A DNA stretch of 10,503 bases from Clostridia bacterium (GCA_017959195.1 JAGDBE010000004.1:1-10503), one strand, 5' to 3'. Shown: positions 1 to 7,437, counted from the stretch's first letter. A program made the numbers and translations. The notes: generated by a model not told the origin, from the sequence alone.

Positions 1-841
1 CCGGAGGACGCTTTATAAGAAGCGACAGCGCGCGGTAAGCGACTGCATGCTTTGAAAGGTCGTCGTATATAATCAGGACGTCTTTGCCTTGTTCTCTGAA
101 ATATTCCGCCATGGCGCATCCGGAAGACGGTGCAATATACTGAAGCGACGCGCTTTCGGAAGCGGAAGCGGATACGACTATCGTGTAGGGGAGAGCTCCG
201 TTGAGAGCAAGCTCGTTTGCAAGCTGAACAACAGACGTGCTCTTCTGGCCTATTGCAACGTAAATGCACAAAACGCCCGTGTCTTTCTGGTTTAATATGG
301 TATCGAGTATTATTTCGGTTTTACCGGTCTGCCTGTCGCCGATTATGAGCTCACGCTGACCGCGTCCTATCGGAATCATGCTGTCAATGGCTTTAATACC
401 CGTCTGCAGCGGCACGGAAACGCTCTTTCTCTGAATAATGCCGGGCGCCTCGGATTCTATGGGGCGTTCAAAATTTGTGTCAATAGGGCCTTTGCCGTCA
501 ATCGGCTGACCCAATGCGTTGACAACGCGTCCGAGCATGGCTTCTCCTACGGGAACGGACAAAACTCTTCCCGTTCTTTTGACGGAGGAGCCGTCTTTGA
601 TATCGTTTTGATTTGACAAAACGGCGATGGAAACGGTTTCTTCCTCGAGGTTCTGCGCCATACCGAAAGAACCGCTTTCAAATTCGACAAGTTCTCCCGA
701 CATACAGTTTCTAAGACCGTAAACTCGGGCAATGCCGTCGCCTACGGAGATAACCGTACCCGTTTCGGTCAGTTCCGTCTTGCTTTTATAATTTTTTATT
801 TGTTCTTTAATGATACTGCTTATCTGCTCAGTGCTTTTCAT
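1..841 (-). CDS. atpA: F1Fo ATP synthase subunit alpha (partial, C-terminus off window)
   Basis: This encodes the regulatory nucleotide-binding alpha subunit of the F1 headpiece, which alternates with beta subunits in the catalytic hexamer. I translated the reverse strand from the ATG at 841-839 and found one uninterrupted frame of 280 codons to the window edge, against roughly 500 residues for the full family. Visible landmarks are an N-terminal beta-barrel region, NALGQPIDGKGPI near residue 110, the linker LQTGIKAIDSMIPIGRGQRE, the Walker A P-loop GDRQTGKT, and the alpha-type stretch IIYDDLSKHAVAYR followed by LLIKRPP. The start overlaps the atpH stop in an ATGA arrangement, which implies translational coupling. 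A good extended Shine-Dalgarno, AAGGAAGTGAT, lies just upstream inside atpH (848-858). The remaining third and the expected atpG, atpD and atpC genes would lie beyond the left edge. Confidence 0.97.
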   Translation of the reverse strand, partial: MKSTEQISSIIKEQIKNYKSKTELTETGTVISVGDGIARVYGLRNCMSGELVEFESGSFGMAQNLEEETVSIAVLSNQNDIKDGSSVKRTGRVLSVPVGEAMLGRVVNALGQPIDGKGPIDTNFERPIESEAPGIIQRKSVSVPLQTGIKAIDSMIPIGRGQRELIIGDRQTGKTEIILDTILNQKDTGVLCIYVAIGQKSTSVVQLANELALNGALPYTIVVSASASESASLQYIAPSSGCAMAEYFREQGKDVLIIYDDLSKHAVAYRALSLLIKRPP

Positions 842-1368
842 CTGATAATCACTTCCTTGATTCTGTCAAGATTGCTTTTTATGCTGCCGTCAATTATTTT
901 TCCGTCCATATCTATTACGATGCCCGCGATTATTGCGGGATCAACCGAATACGACGGTTTGACGGTAACGTGATAGGTTTTTTCGAGCTTTTCAATAAGC
1001 GCTTCTTTTTCTTTGTCCGTAAGTTCAACGGCGCTTGTGATTTTTACGTTTGCGATTTCCATTGAAACCTTGTATAACGACTTATATTCGTCTATACATG
1101 ACAGAAGCAGCTTTGCGTCTCCGTTTTTGCAAAGTATTTTCAAAAAAGCAAGTACGTCTTCCGGCACGTTTTCTGAAAAAGCGTCGTCAATAAGCGAGGC
1201 CTTTTCGTCAGCCGTAACGTTCGGAGAGGATAAAACCGAAAAGTAATCGGGATTTTCCGAAAAAACGGCAGAAATCAAGTCAAGGGCGGCGTTGAAACTT
1301 TCAAATGAATTGTTTTCGGCAGCGATGGAAAACAGAGCTTCCGCATATTCTTTAGTTATTTGCGTCAT
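838..1368 (-). CDS. atpH: F1Fo ATP synthase subunit delta
   Basis: Delta is the peripheral-stalk connector that sits on top of F1 and holds the b-subunit dimer to the alpha subunits (the OSCP/delta family). The 176-residue length is normal. The N-terminus, beginning MTQITKEYAEALFSIA, matches the family's typical 'YA.ALF..A' opening of the six-helix domain. The C-terminal domain shows the family-typical Gly-rich segment AGIVIDMDGKIIDGSIKSNL followed by a short helix to the end. The gene starts 17 bases inside the end of atpF and its stop overlaps the atpA start, so all three are translated as a coupled unit. Only a weak Shine-Dalgarno (AGGT, about 8 bases upstream) precedes the ATG, consistent with coupling to atpF translation. 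Sequence conservation is low in this family, so position in the operon adds much of the certainty. Confidence 0.95.
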   Translation of the reverse strand: MTQITKEYAEALFSIAAENNSFESFNAALDLISAVFSENPDYFSVLSSPNVTADEKASLIDDAFSENVPEDVLAFLKILCKNGDAKLLLSCIDEYKSLYKVSMEIANVKITSAVELTDKEKEALIEKLEKTYHVTVKPSYSVDPAIIAGIVIDMDGKIIDGSIKSNLDRIKEVIIR

Positions 1369-1867
1369 CGTCTTTACCTATATTGTCAATAAATGAATTA
1401 ATGATGTTTCTGTGGTCATTCTCGTTGATTTCTCTGTCGAGAAGTTTTTCCGTCAGAGCGGCCGAGACGTCGACGATTTCCTTCTTTATTTCCGATTTAG
1501 CCTTGACGAGTTCAAGCTCCGCTTCGCTCTGCGCCTGATTTATAATCATTCCGGCCTTGTCTTTGGCGTCGGAAATAATCCTGTCGCCGTGAAGCTTAGC
1601 CTGCTCGTTTGATTTTCTGATTATTTCGGCTGCTTCTTCGTCGGCATGGGAAAGTCTGTCCTGCCACTTTGCCTTTTCTTCTTCCGCGTCGTTTTTTGCA
1701 ATAAGCGCGTCGTCATACTGCTTGTCGATAGCGTTCTGTCTTTCGGAAATAACCTTTTTTACGCGCTCATATAAAAATTTTTTCAGAATAAGAAACAATA
1801 ATATCAGATTGCATAAAGATATGATTATATCCCATACGTTAACAGATATGACTTCCAGTGATTGCAT
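1352..1867 (-). CDS. atpF: F1Fo ATP synthase subunit b
   Basis: Subunit b anchors the peripheral stalk in the membrane and reaches up to delta as a long helical dimer. The 171-residue protein has one hydrophobic N-terminal membrane span at about residues 12-30 (DIIISLCNLILLFLILKKF). A long charged, heptad-like coiled-coil region follows, rich in Glu, Lys and Ala (about 38-135), and then a more variable C-terminal part. This architecture and the position between atpE and atpH are diagnostic. The ATG is preceded by AAGGAG at 1877-1882 with a 9-base spacer. The 37-base gap from atpE is the largest within the operon's Fo part. There is a single b gene, with no second b' copy, which fits a homodimeric stalk as in Firmicutes. 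Confidence 0.96.
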   Translation of the reverse strand: MQSLEVISVNVWDIIISLCNLILLFLILKKFLYERVKKVISERQNAIDKQYDDALIAKNDAEEEKAKWQDRLSHADEEAAEIIRKSNEQAKLHGDRIISDAKDKAGMIINQAQSEAELELVKAKSEIKKEIVDVSAALTEKLLDREINENDHRNIINSFIDNIGKDDDANN

Positions 1868-1904
1868 GAATAATTACTCCTTAAAATACATTAAAGGTCT
1901 GATA

Positions 1905-2189
1905 TCAGCCTATAGCGTTCATAAGAATGTTTACGAAGATGTTCGGAGCAAGGAATATGAGAAGAATTGCGATAACGAGGGCGTAAAGACCTGTCGTTTC
2001 GGCAATAGCGCATCCCATGAGCATCGTCGTGGTTACGTCGCCTTTGCATTCGGGCTGACGGCCGATTGCTTCGCACGCTTTTGCAACTGCGTTTCCTTCA
2101 CCGATACCGGGGCCTATACCTGCTATCATAGCCATACCGGCGCCGAGGGCGCATCCGCCTAAAATAATACCGATTGCGAGTTCTAACAT
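1905..2189 (-). CDS. atpE: F1Fo ATP synthase subunit c, two-carboxylate type
   Basis: Subunit c forms the membrane rotor ring that carries the coupling ion. The 94-residue protein is a hairpin of two membrane helices joined by the polar loop RQPE (residues 44-47). The second helix has the ion-binding glutamate in AIAETTGLY (Glu64, with Thr65, Thr66 and Tyr69). The first helix has GPGIGEG, placing a second carboxylate, Glu31, where classical Na+ c subunits such as that of Ilyobacter tartaricus have Gln32. A Glu at this site together with a Glu in helix 2 is the two-carboxylate Na+ motif described for Fusobacterium nucleatum. Na+ coupling is therefore inferred, not shown. Residue 65 is Thr instead of the usual Ser, which still supplies a hydroxyl. 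GGAGGT with a 7-8 base spacer precedes the ATG. Confidence 0.97.
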   Translation of the reverse strand: MLELAIGIILGGCALGAGMAMIAGIGPGIGEGNAVAKACEAIGRQPECKGDVTTTMLMGCAIAETTGLYALVIAILLIFLAPNIFVNILMNAIG

Positions 2190-2210
2190 TGTAAATACCT
2201 CCAGAAAAAT

Positions 2211-3104
2211 TTAATTGTTTTTTACAAGTTTATGTTTTTTTGCGTAATCCTGCGCGGGAAAGGCCGTCGAGACGTACAGCATTGTAAGCATAGCGAATAT
2301 GAATGCTTGCAGACAACCGCTGAATAAGTCAAAATAAACGGATAACACGGCGGGAATACCGATTTGTAAGAACGGGATTTTGCCGAGCACGCCGGGCAGG
2401 TTCTTGAAAATCATGTTTGACAGTCCCTGAAGCCCTGACGCAACGAGAATTGATATAACCGAGCCGGAAAGAATGTTTCCGTAATGACGGAACGCCATGG
2501 ATACGGGTGTTGAAATTTCGCTTATGACGTTAAGCTGCGTTAGAAACGGAACCGGCTGGGTAAAGCTTCTTAAATAGTAGATAGGACCGCATTTCATCTT
2601 GTAGTGGGTAATCAGAATAAATACGAGCAGCGCCCAGCCCGCGACAATGTTTATGTCCGACGTCGGGGGATAGAGTCCCACGAGCGTAAGCAGGCTTGAA
2701 AACGCCGAAAGCGCCATGATTGCGGCGACAAACGGCGCAAATCCTTGAAAATATTCGCCCATGTTGCCGTTTACGAGATTTTCCGTCTTTTCAACTATCA
2801 TTTCAGCAAATACCTGTCTTTTGCTGCCGCCCTTTGCGGTAATTCCGTGCGTAAGATAAAGCGACAAAAAGAAGACGGAAAGCAATACTATAAGTGAATT
2901 TACCTGTGATTCGGTAATAAACAGGGGCTGAACGGGCATGTCTATCGAAAAAAATATTCTCGCGCCCGAAATTTCAATACCTTCGGAAACGGGTTTTGTG
3001 AGCACTTTGAGCACAATGCCCGCCGTTACGGGTAAGATCATAAGTATTATTAAAATTATATCGGTCAGTTTAAACCGAAGACTTTTACTTTTCATTCGTT
3101 TCAC
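2211..3104 (-). CDS. atpB: F1Fo ATP synthase subunit a
   Basis: Subunit a is the membrane stator that passes ions to and from the c ring. The 297-residue protein has several membrane spans. The essential stator arginine is in SMAFRHYGN (Arg206, with Asn210 four residues on, matching E. coli Arg210/Asn214). The last helix contains YFDLFSGCLQAFIF (Gln266 matching E. coli Gln252). Position 215 is Ser where E. coli has Glu219, and Asp259 aligns with E. coli His245, so the carboxylate is on the last helix. The listed start is a GTG at 3104. An ATG three codons in (3095) is preceded by GGTGA, which fits the extended anti-Shine-Dalgarno, so that ATG may be the real start. The gene lies 20 bases after the atpI-like gene. 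Confidence 0.96.
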   Translation of the reverse strand: MKRMKSKSLRFKLTDIILIILMILPVTAGIVLKVLTKPVSEGIEISGARIFFSIDMPVQPLFITESQVNSLIVLLSVFFLSLYLTHGITAKGGSKRQVFAEMIVEKTENLVNGNMGEYFQGFAPFVAAIMALSAFSSLLTLVGLYPPTSDINIVAGWALLVFILITHYKMKCGPIYYLRSFTQPVPFLTQLNVISEISTPVSMAFRHYGNILSGSVISILVASGLQGLSNMIFKNLPGVLGKIPFLQIGIPAVLSVYFDLFSGCLQAFIFAMLTMLYVSTAFPAQDYAKKHKLVKNN

Positions 3105-3124
3105 CGTTATGTCTGTATATACTG

Positions 3125-3535
3125 TTATTTTTCAACGTTTTCGGAGTTGTTGTCATTCTTTTTCATAAAAAGCGGACGCAGGGCTATGGCAATTCTCGGA
3201 AAGAACAGGGGCAGCAGCGCCGCAACCGTGTTGAATATGCTGAAATATACGCCTATTCCCGCGATAATAAACAGAAGCAGCGTTCTGTATATCTGAGAGA
3301 CTTTTAGCATATTTTTCGCGTCTTTTTCGTCTTTCTGTACCGCTTTCTGCACTGTTAAACCCATGAGGAAAAAGTTTAAAACGGCGGCAGCGCCGGAGAG
3401 GAGATTTCCGAATAATACGGTAATGTCCCATTTGCCGATAATGAGAAAAACAGACTGCATGATAAGGCTGAATATAATCTCAAACGACAGAATATAAATT
3501 GTCTCGTTTTTAACTGTCTTGTCAATTTTCGGCAT
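3125..3535 (-). CDS. ATP synthase subunit I-like membrane protein
   Basis: This is a small protein of 136 residues with four predicted membrane segments (about 12-32, 38-64, 84-102 and 104-124) and a charged, Asn/Lys/Glu-rich tail. It is the first gene of the ATP synthase operon, directly before atpB, where atpI normally sits. The AtpI / ATP-synthase-I family assists assembly of the c ring and has been linked to Mg2+ handling. The family is very poorly conserved in sequence, so the call rests on size, topology and position and not on a decisive motif. The ATG is preceded by GAGGT at 3540-3544 with a short spacer, and the promoter at 3580-3608 lies about 45 bases upstream. The segment TLLLFIIAGIGVYF and the ending 'FPRIAIALRPLF' look like the family's C-terminal hairpin. 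Confidence 0.8.
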   Translation of the reverse strand: MPKIDKTVKNETIYILSFEIIFSLIMQSVFLIIGKWDITVLFGNLLSGAAAVLNFFLMGLTVQKAVQKDEKDAKNMLKVSQIYRTLLLFIIAGIGVYFSIFNTVAALLPLFFPRIAIALRPLFMKKNDNNSENVEK

Positions 3536-3579
3536 GGTTACCTCACAGGGCTGTTAAGTAAATATAAATAATTTCTATA

Positions 3580-3608
3580 ATTATAACATAATATTCCCTA
3601 AATATCAA
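3580..3608 (-). promoter_or_regulatory. Extended -10 sigma-A promoter of the ATP synthase operon
   Basis: On the minus strand TTGATA (3603-3608) is followed after exactly 17 bases by TATAAT (3580-3585). A TG lies one base upstream of the -10 box (TGTTATAAT), which makes an extended -10. This is five of six plus six of six consensus matches. Transcription would start near 3573, giving a leader of about 37 bases before the atpI-like ATG. It lies just after the pheT terminator, so the ATP synthase operon appears to be independently and strongly transcribed. Confidence 0.88.
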
Positions 3609-3617
3609 GTATATTTG

Positions 3618-3649
3618 AAAGAAAACCTCCGCTTTTATGCGGAGGTTTT
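3618..3649 (-). terminator. Rho-independent terminator of pheST
   Basis: A perfect 11-bp inverted repeat (3622-3632 with 3639-3649; arms AAAACCTCCGC/GCGGAGGTTTT) encloses a 6-base loop. On the minus strand it begins 12 bases after the pheT stop and ends in a T-rich tail, TTTTCTTTC. The plus-strand side also has a T run (3653-3659), so the hairpin could work in both directions, but only minus-strand genes flank it. It separates pheST from the ATP synthase promoter. Confidence 0.9.
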
Positions 3650-3661
3650 GACTTTTTTTGT

Positions 3662-6052
3662 TTATGACCTTAAGGTGATTCCGAAATCTCTTTCGAGACC
3701 GTTTAAGATTTTGTACATTATCTTGTCGCAGTCGGTGTCGTCAAGCGTCTTTTCGGGAGAACGGAGCATAAGACTGTAAGCCATGGACTTTTTGTTTTCG
3801 CCGAGCTTTGCGTCTCTGTAAATATCGAAGATTTCAACGCTTTCAAGAAGCTTTCCGCCGTATTTTACGATTGCGTTCTTGATGTCTCCGCTTGAAAGCG
3901 ACTCGTCGCATACGAACGCAAGGTCTCTTTCTATTGCGGGGAATTTCGGAAGCGGAACGTAATGCTTTTCTTCGGCCACTACTCCTAAAAGTTTTTCTGT
4001 ATCGCATATGCAGGCGTAAACGGGAAGGTCGAAATCGTATTTTTTAGCAACCGTCGGATGAAGTTCACCGAATACCGCATACGGAACGCCGTCGTTTCCT
4101 TCAAGACTTGCGCATCTTCCGGGATGGAAGTAGGGAAGATCCGGTTTGGGAACGGCTTGAGTCTTTTCAATTCCGACAAGCGACAAAACCTGTTCCGCAT
4201 AGCCCTTCATATTGTAGAAATCGCCGTTTCCGTAGAACGCAAGCACTGTCGAAAGCTTTTCTTCCGGAAGTTCTGCACCGGGCTTTTTGATGTAAACCTT
4301 TGCGTTTTCATAAATCGAGCACTTCTTGTTTCTGTGCCTGAGATTGAGCGAAAGCACTTCGAGTACGCTCGGAAGCGCCGTCGTTCTCATAATGCTCGTG
4401 TCCTCGCCGAGAGGATTTGATATAACGACCGAATCTCTTTCGGGCGCGTCGGGCGCAAGAGAGATGTTGTCGTAGTATTTCGGGCTAATGAATGAATACG
4501 TCTGAACTTCGTAAAAACCGTTCTGCGTAAGAAGATTGTTAAGAGAAACGATTTTCTGCTGACGGTCGTTTCTTCCGCTTATCGAAACCTGAGCGGAAAA
4601 CATTGTCGACGGAATTTTATCGTATCCGTAAATTCTTATAACTTCTTCCGCAATGTCGTGCATTCCTTCAAGGTCGGCTCTGTAAGACGGGGGATATAAT
4701 TTTCCGTTTTCGCATTTTATGTCGAGGCGCTTGAAGGTGTCGAGCATGGATTCGAGCGGCACGTCTGTGCCGAGGAATTCGTTAATCTTTACGGGGTCGA
4801 AGTCGATAACGTTTTGAGGCGCTTTTTCGGGATAAACGTCGATGATTCCCTTGACAACTTTGCCCGCGCCGAGAAGTTCTATAAGTTCGCATGCTCTTTC
4901 AACTGCGGGAAGCGTGTTCTCTCTGTCAAGCCCTTTTTCGTATCTGCCGCTCGCCTCGGTGCGAAGACCTATGTCGCGCGCCGTAATTCTTACCGACGGA
5001 CCGTTGAAGTTTGCGGATTCGAATACGATTGTTTTCGTTTCGGGAATGATTTCGCTGTTTTCGCCGCCCATAACGCCGGCAACTGCAACCGCTCTTTCGG
5101 CGTCCGCAATGACGAGCATATTTTCGTTAAGATTTCTTTCGATGCCGTCGAGAGTGGTGATTTTTTCACCTTTTGCCGCATGTCTTACGACGATTTTTCC
5201 GCCTTTGAGGTAATTGTAGTCAAAAGCGTGCATCGGCTGACCGTATTCAAGACAAACGTAGTTCGTTATGTCGACGATGTTGTTTATCGGTCTTACGCCG
5301 CAGGCGCGCAGACGCGCGCGCAGCCATTTCGGTGAGGGCTCGATTTTTATGTCTTCAACGACTCTTGCGGTGTATCTCGGACAAAGCTTGCTGTCTTCAA
5401 CAGTAACGCTTATATAGTCGTTTATGGTTTTTCCGTTGTAAAGTTCGTCGTGTACGACCGGGGTATGAAGCGAAAGCGGAACGGCAAAAGACGCCGCCGT
5501 CTCTCTTGCAAGTCCGATAATCGAAAGACAGTCGGGACGGTTGGATGTAATTTCAAATTCAACGGATACGTCGTTTAAGGATAAAACGTCTTTTATGTCG
5601 TCGCCGGGCTTGCAGTCCTCTTTGAGAAGGAAGATTCCGTTTTCGTCGGCGTACGGAAAATCGTTGAGCGTAAGTCCGAGTTCCGAAAGGGAGCAGAGCA
5701 TGCCGTTTGAAGCAACGCCTCTGAGTTTTCCCGCCTTGATGTGTACTCCGCCCGGAAGAAAAGAGTCGTCAAGAGCCGCGGGAACAAGTTCTCCGGGCTT
5801 TACGTTCTGCGCGCCGGTAACGATCTGTACGGGTTCTCCTTTGCCGACGTCAACCATGCATATAAGCAGGTGGTCGGAATCGGGATGAGGTTCAACGGAT
5901 AAAAGTTTTCCCACGACAACGTTTTTAATTTCCTCTCCGAGCTTTTCAAAGCCTTCTACTTTGGAGCCGGTGAGGGTGAGTTTGTCCGAAAATTCTTTCG
6001 GGTCAAACGACTTGTCAACGTAATCTTTAAGCCAATTCATCGATAATTTCAT
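3662..6052 (-). CDS. pheT: Phenylalanine--tRNA ligase subunit beta
   Basis: This encodes the beta subunit of the heterotetrameric (alpha2beta2) class II enzyme that charges tRNA-Phe; beta binds and positions the tRNA and carries the editing site. The 796-residue length is normal. Domains in order are an N-terminal EMAP-like tRNA-binding OB fold (about 42-150, with HPDSDHLLICMVDVG), the B3/B4 editing region (about 215-395, with FDYNYLKGGKIVVRHA, MGG and GLRTEASGRYEKGLD), B5 (about 408-478, ending in HDIAEEVIRIYGYDKIP), a catalytic-like core without active-site residues, and a C-terminal ferredoxin-like anticodon-binding domain (about 703-796, beginning PKFPAIERDLAF). The ATG at 6052 is preceded by TAAGGAGGT, in which the TAA is the pheS stop, so the two genes are coupled with 14 bases between them. 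Confidence 0.98.
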   Translation of the reverse strand: MKLSMNWLKDYVDKSFDPKEFSDKLTLTGSKVEGFEKLGEEIKNVVVGKLLSVEPHPDSDHLLICMVDVGKGEPVQIVTGAQNVKPGELVPAALDDSFLPGGVHIKAGKLRGVASNGMLCSLSELGLTLNDFPYADENGIFLLKEDCKPGDDIKDVLSLNDVSVEFEITSNRPDCLSIIGLARETAASFAVPLSLHTPVVHDELYNGKTINDYISVTVEDSKLCPRYTARVVEDIKIEPSPKWLRARLRACGVRPINNIVDITNYVCLEYGQPMHAFDYNYLKGGKIVVRHAAKGEKITTLDGIERNLNENMLVIADAERAVAVAGVMGGENSEIIPETKTIVFESANFNGPSVRITARDIGLRTEASGRYEKGLDRENTLPAVERACELIELLGAGKVVKGIIDVYPEKAPQNVIDFDPVKINEFLGTDVPLESMLDTFKRLDIKCENGKLYPPSYRADLEGMHDIAEEVIRIYGYDKIPSTMFSAQVSISGRNDRQQKIVSLNNLLTQNGFYEVQTYSFISPKYYDNISLAPDAPERDSVVISNPLGEDTSIMRTTALPSVLEVLSLNLRHRNKKCSIYENAKVYIKKPGAELPEEKLSTVLAFYGNGDFYNMKGYAEQVLSLVGIEKTQAVPKPDLPYFHPGRCASLEGNDGVPYAVFGELHPTVAKKYDFDLPVYACICDTEKLLGVVAEEKHYVPLPKFPAIERDLAFVCDESLSSGDIKNAIVKYGGKLLESVEIFDIYRDAKLGENKKSMAYSLMLRSPEKTLDDTDCDKIMYKILNGLERDFGITLRS

Positions 6053-6066
6053 ATTCCGTTACCTCC

Positions 6067-7086
6067 TTAAAACTGCGAGAGAAAACGAGTGTCGTTTTCA
6101 TACAGAAGACGCATATCGGAAATGCCGTATTTCGTCATAACTATTCTTTCAATGCCCATACCGAAAGCAAAACCGCTGTAAACTTCGGGGTCGATTCCGC
6201 TCATTCTCAGAACGTTGGGGTGAACCATGCCGGCGCCCAGTATTTCTATCCAGCCCTCGCCCTTGCATACGCTGCAGCCCTTGCCGCCGCATACGAAACA
6301 GCTTACGTCAACCTCGCACGACGGCTCGGTAAACGGGAAGTGATGAGGACGGAATCTTATTTTCGTCTTGTCGCCGAACATCGCCTTCGCAAACGTTTCG
6401 AGCGTGCCTTTGAGGTCCGCCATCGTGATGTTTTTGTCTATAACGAGTCCCTCGCACTGATGGAACATCGGCGAGTGGGTTGCGTCAACCGCGTCGGAGC
6501 GGTAAACACGTCCGGGAGAGATAATTCTTATCGGCGGTTTGTTGTTTTCCATAACGTGAACCTGAACCGTACTTGTCTGCGAGCGCAGTAAAACCTTGTC
6601 CGTGATGTAAAACGTGTCCTGCACGTCGCGCGCCGGATGGAACTCGGGCGTGTTCAGCGCGGTGAAGTTGTAATAATCCGTTTCTACTTCGGGACCTTCG
6701 GCAATCGAAAAGCCCATGCCTAAGAATATGTTTTCGAGTTCCGCCTGAACCTTCGTCAGCGGATGGAGATTTCCCTTGTCGGTTTTTTTCGAAGGGAGGG
6801 TAACGTCAAGTCTTTCGGCATTGATTTTCTTTGCGGTTTCGAGCTCGATAACGTGCTTTTTCGCTACTTCAAACGCCTCTTCAATGGCGGTTCTTACGCT
6901 GTTTCCGAGCTGACCGATAATCGGGCGCTCTTCAGCCGTAAGGGCGGCCATTCCTTTGAGGATTGCTGCAAGCTCGCTTTTTTTGCCGAGGTAAGCGACT
7001 CTCATCTGTTCGAGAGATGCGGCGTCGGAAACTTTTGCAAGGTCATCCAGAGCTTTTTGCTTTAACGCTTCAAGTTTTTCTTTCAT
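6067..7086 (-). CDS. pheS: Phenylalanine--tRNA ligase subunit alpha
   Basis: The alpha subunit holds the catalytic site that activates phenylalanine with ATP and transfers it to tRNA-Phe in the cytoplasm. The 339-residue length is standard. Residues 1-90 form the N-terminal coiled-coil arm that contacts tRNA. The class II core follows, with GPEVETDYYNFTALNTPEFH (131-150), motif 2 around PGRVYRSDAVDATHSPMFHQ (191-210), and motif 3 GFAFGMGIERIVM (305-317). Four cysteines, C263-x2-C266-x4-C271-x2-C274, form the family's typical Cys cluster. Ala307, in the phenylalanine-binding pocket segment GFAFG, is the usual residue. The ATG is preceded by AGGAG with a 7-base spacer, immediately after the T-box terminator. 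It is the first gene of pheST and is regulated by the upstream T-box. Confidence 0.98.
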   Translation of the reverse strand: MKEKLEALKQKALDDLAKVSDAASLEQMRVAYLGKKSELAAILKGMAALTAEERPIIGQLGNSVRTAIEEAFEVAKKHVIELETAKKINAERLDVTLPSKKTDKGNLHPLTKVQAELENIFLGMGFSIAEGPEVETDYYNFTALNTPEFHPARDVQDTFYITDKVLLRSQTSTVQVHVMENNKPPIRIISPGRVYRSDAVDATHSPMFHQCEGLVIDKNITMADLKGTLETFAKAMFGDKTKIRFRPHHFPFTEPSCEVDVSCFVCGGKGCSVCKGEGWIEILGAGMVHPNVLRMSGIDPEVYSGFAFGMGIERIVMTKYGISDMRLLYENDTRFLSQF

Positions 7087-7358
7087 AATAATTCTCCTGT
7101 ATCGTAAAAATATAAAAGTCCCGTATAAATACGGGACGAAGAAATCGCGGTACCACCCATTTTCCTAAAAATATAGGCGCTCAGTCTGCATAAACAGTAT
7201 TTCGTAACGTGAAATTACGTCGCCGGCTTTGACCGGAGCCGCTCCAAAGCGAAATGCGATTATACCGGCACAAAAACGATTCCACCGCCCGTTTCTCTCT
7301 TTGTATGCCGAAAACGTATAAAAGCGCTCTTTTTCATAGCGTTTGATGATTAAAATTC
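7087..7358 (-). promoter_or_regulatory. T-box leader riboswitch sensing uncharged tRNA-Phe
   Basis: The leader controls pheST by binding uncharged tRNA-Phe, which stabilises an antiterminator. The highly conserved T-box element GGGTGGTACCGCG is at 7146-7158. Its TGGT (7152-7155) is complementary to the tRNA end ACCA, matching a discriminator A. Stem I is supported by CGCT/AGCG (7338-7341 with 7240-7243), TATAC/GTATA (7316-7320 with 7261-7265) and CGGCA/TGCCG (7306-7310 with 7266-7270), with the distal-loop signatures AGAGAG (7295-7300) and GGTGGAA (7280-7286). The specifier is TTC (Phe) at 7251-7253, in the 3' side of the specifier bulge just before GGAGC. Two further hairpins (7223-7236 and 7203-7219) lie between stem I and the antiterminator. 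The stem pairings were done by eye. Confidence 0.93.
7107..7137 (-). terminator. T-box-controlled attenuator terminator
   Basis: On the minus strand GTCCCGTA (7130-7137) and TACGGGAC (7118-7125) form a perfect 8-bp stem with a TTTA loop, followed by the T-rich tract TTTTATATTTTT. It directly follows the T-box sequence and precedes the pheS ribosome binding site. It is the expected conditional terminator, with formation favoured when tRNA-Phe is charged. Confidence 0.93.
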
Positions 7359-7364
7359 TGATAT

Positions 7365-7393
7365 ATTATATCACAATAGTTTTTGAAATGCAA
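7365..7393 (-). promoter_or_regulatory. Promoter of the T-box/pheST transcript
   Basis: On the minus strand TTGCAT (7388-7393) and TATAAT (7365-7370) are separated by 17 bases, with an extended -10 TG (TGATATAAT). Only the first three bases of the -35 match consensus, so the extended -10 probably carries much of the activity. A start near 7358 gives a leader of about 270 bases, the size expected for a T-box. Confidence 0.78.
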
Positions 7394-7437
7394 TAGTAAA
7401 AGCGAAATTATTTTCTTTGCCCGGAATACAGGTCAGG

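Noticed and set aside
89..295. Small plus-strand open frame of 68 codons near the left edge
   Set aside because: It is antisense to the uninterrupted atpA frame, which carries the P-loop and other family motifs over this stretch.
1899..1908. Perfect 10-base palindrome CTGATATCAG at the end of atpE
   Set aside because: It is too short and has no loop for a hairpin, partly lies in coding sequence, and occurs once, so chance is the simplest explanation.
1722..2162. Plus-strand open frame of 146 codons opposite atpF and atpE
   Set aside because: It spans two confirmed ATP synthase genes and their gap on the other strand, with no family signature.
4814..5335. Plus-strand open frame of 173 codons antisense to pheT
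   Set aside because: It lies wholly within the well-supported pheT gene, has no recognisable domain or ribosome binding site, and its Phe/Arg/Val-rich composition is typical of a reverse-strand shadow.
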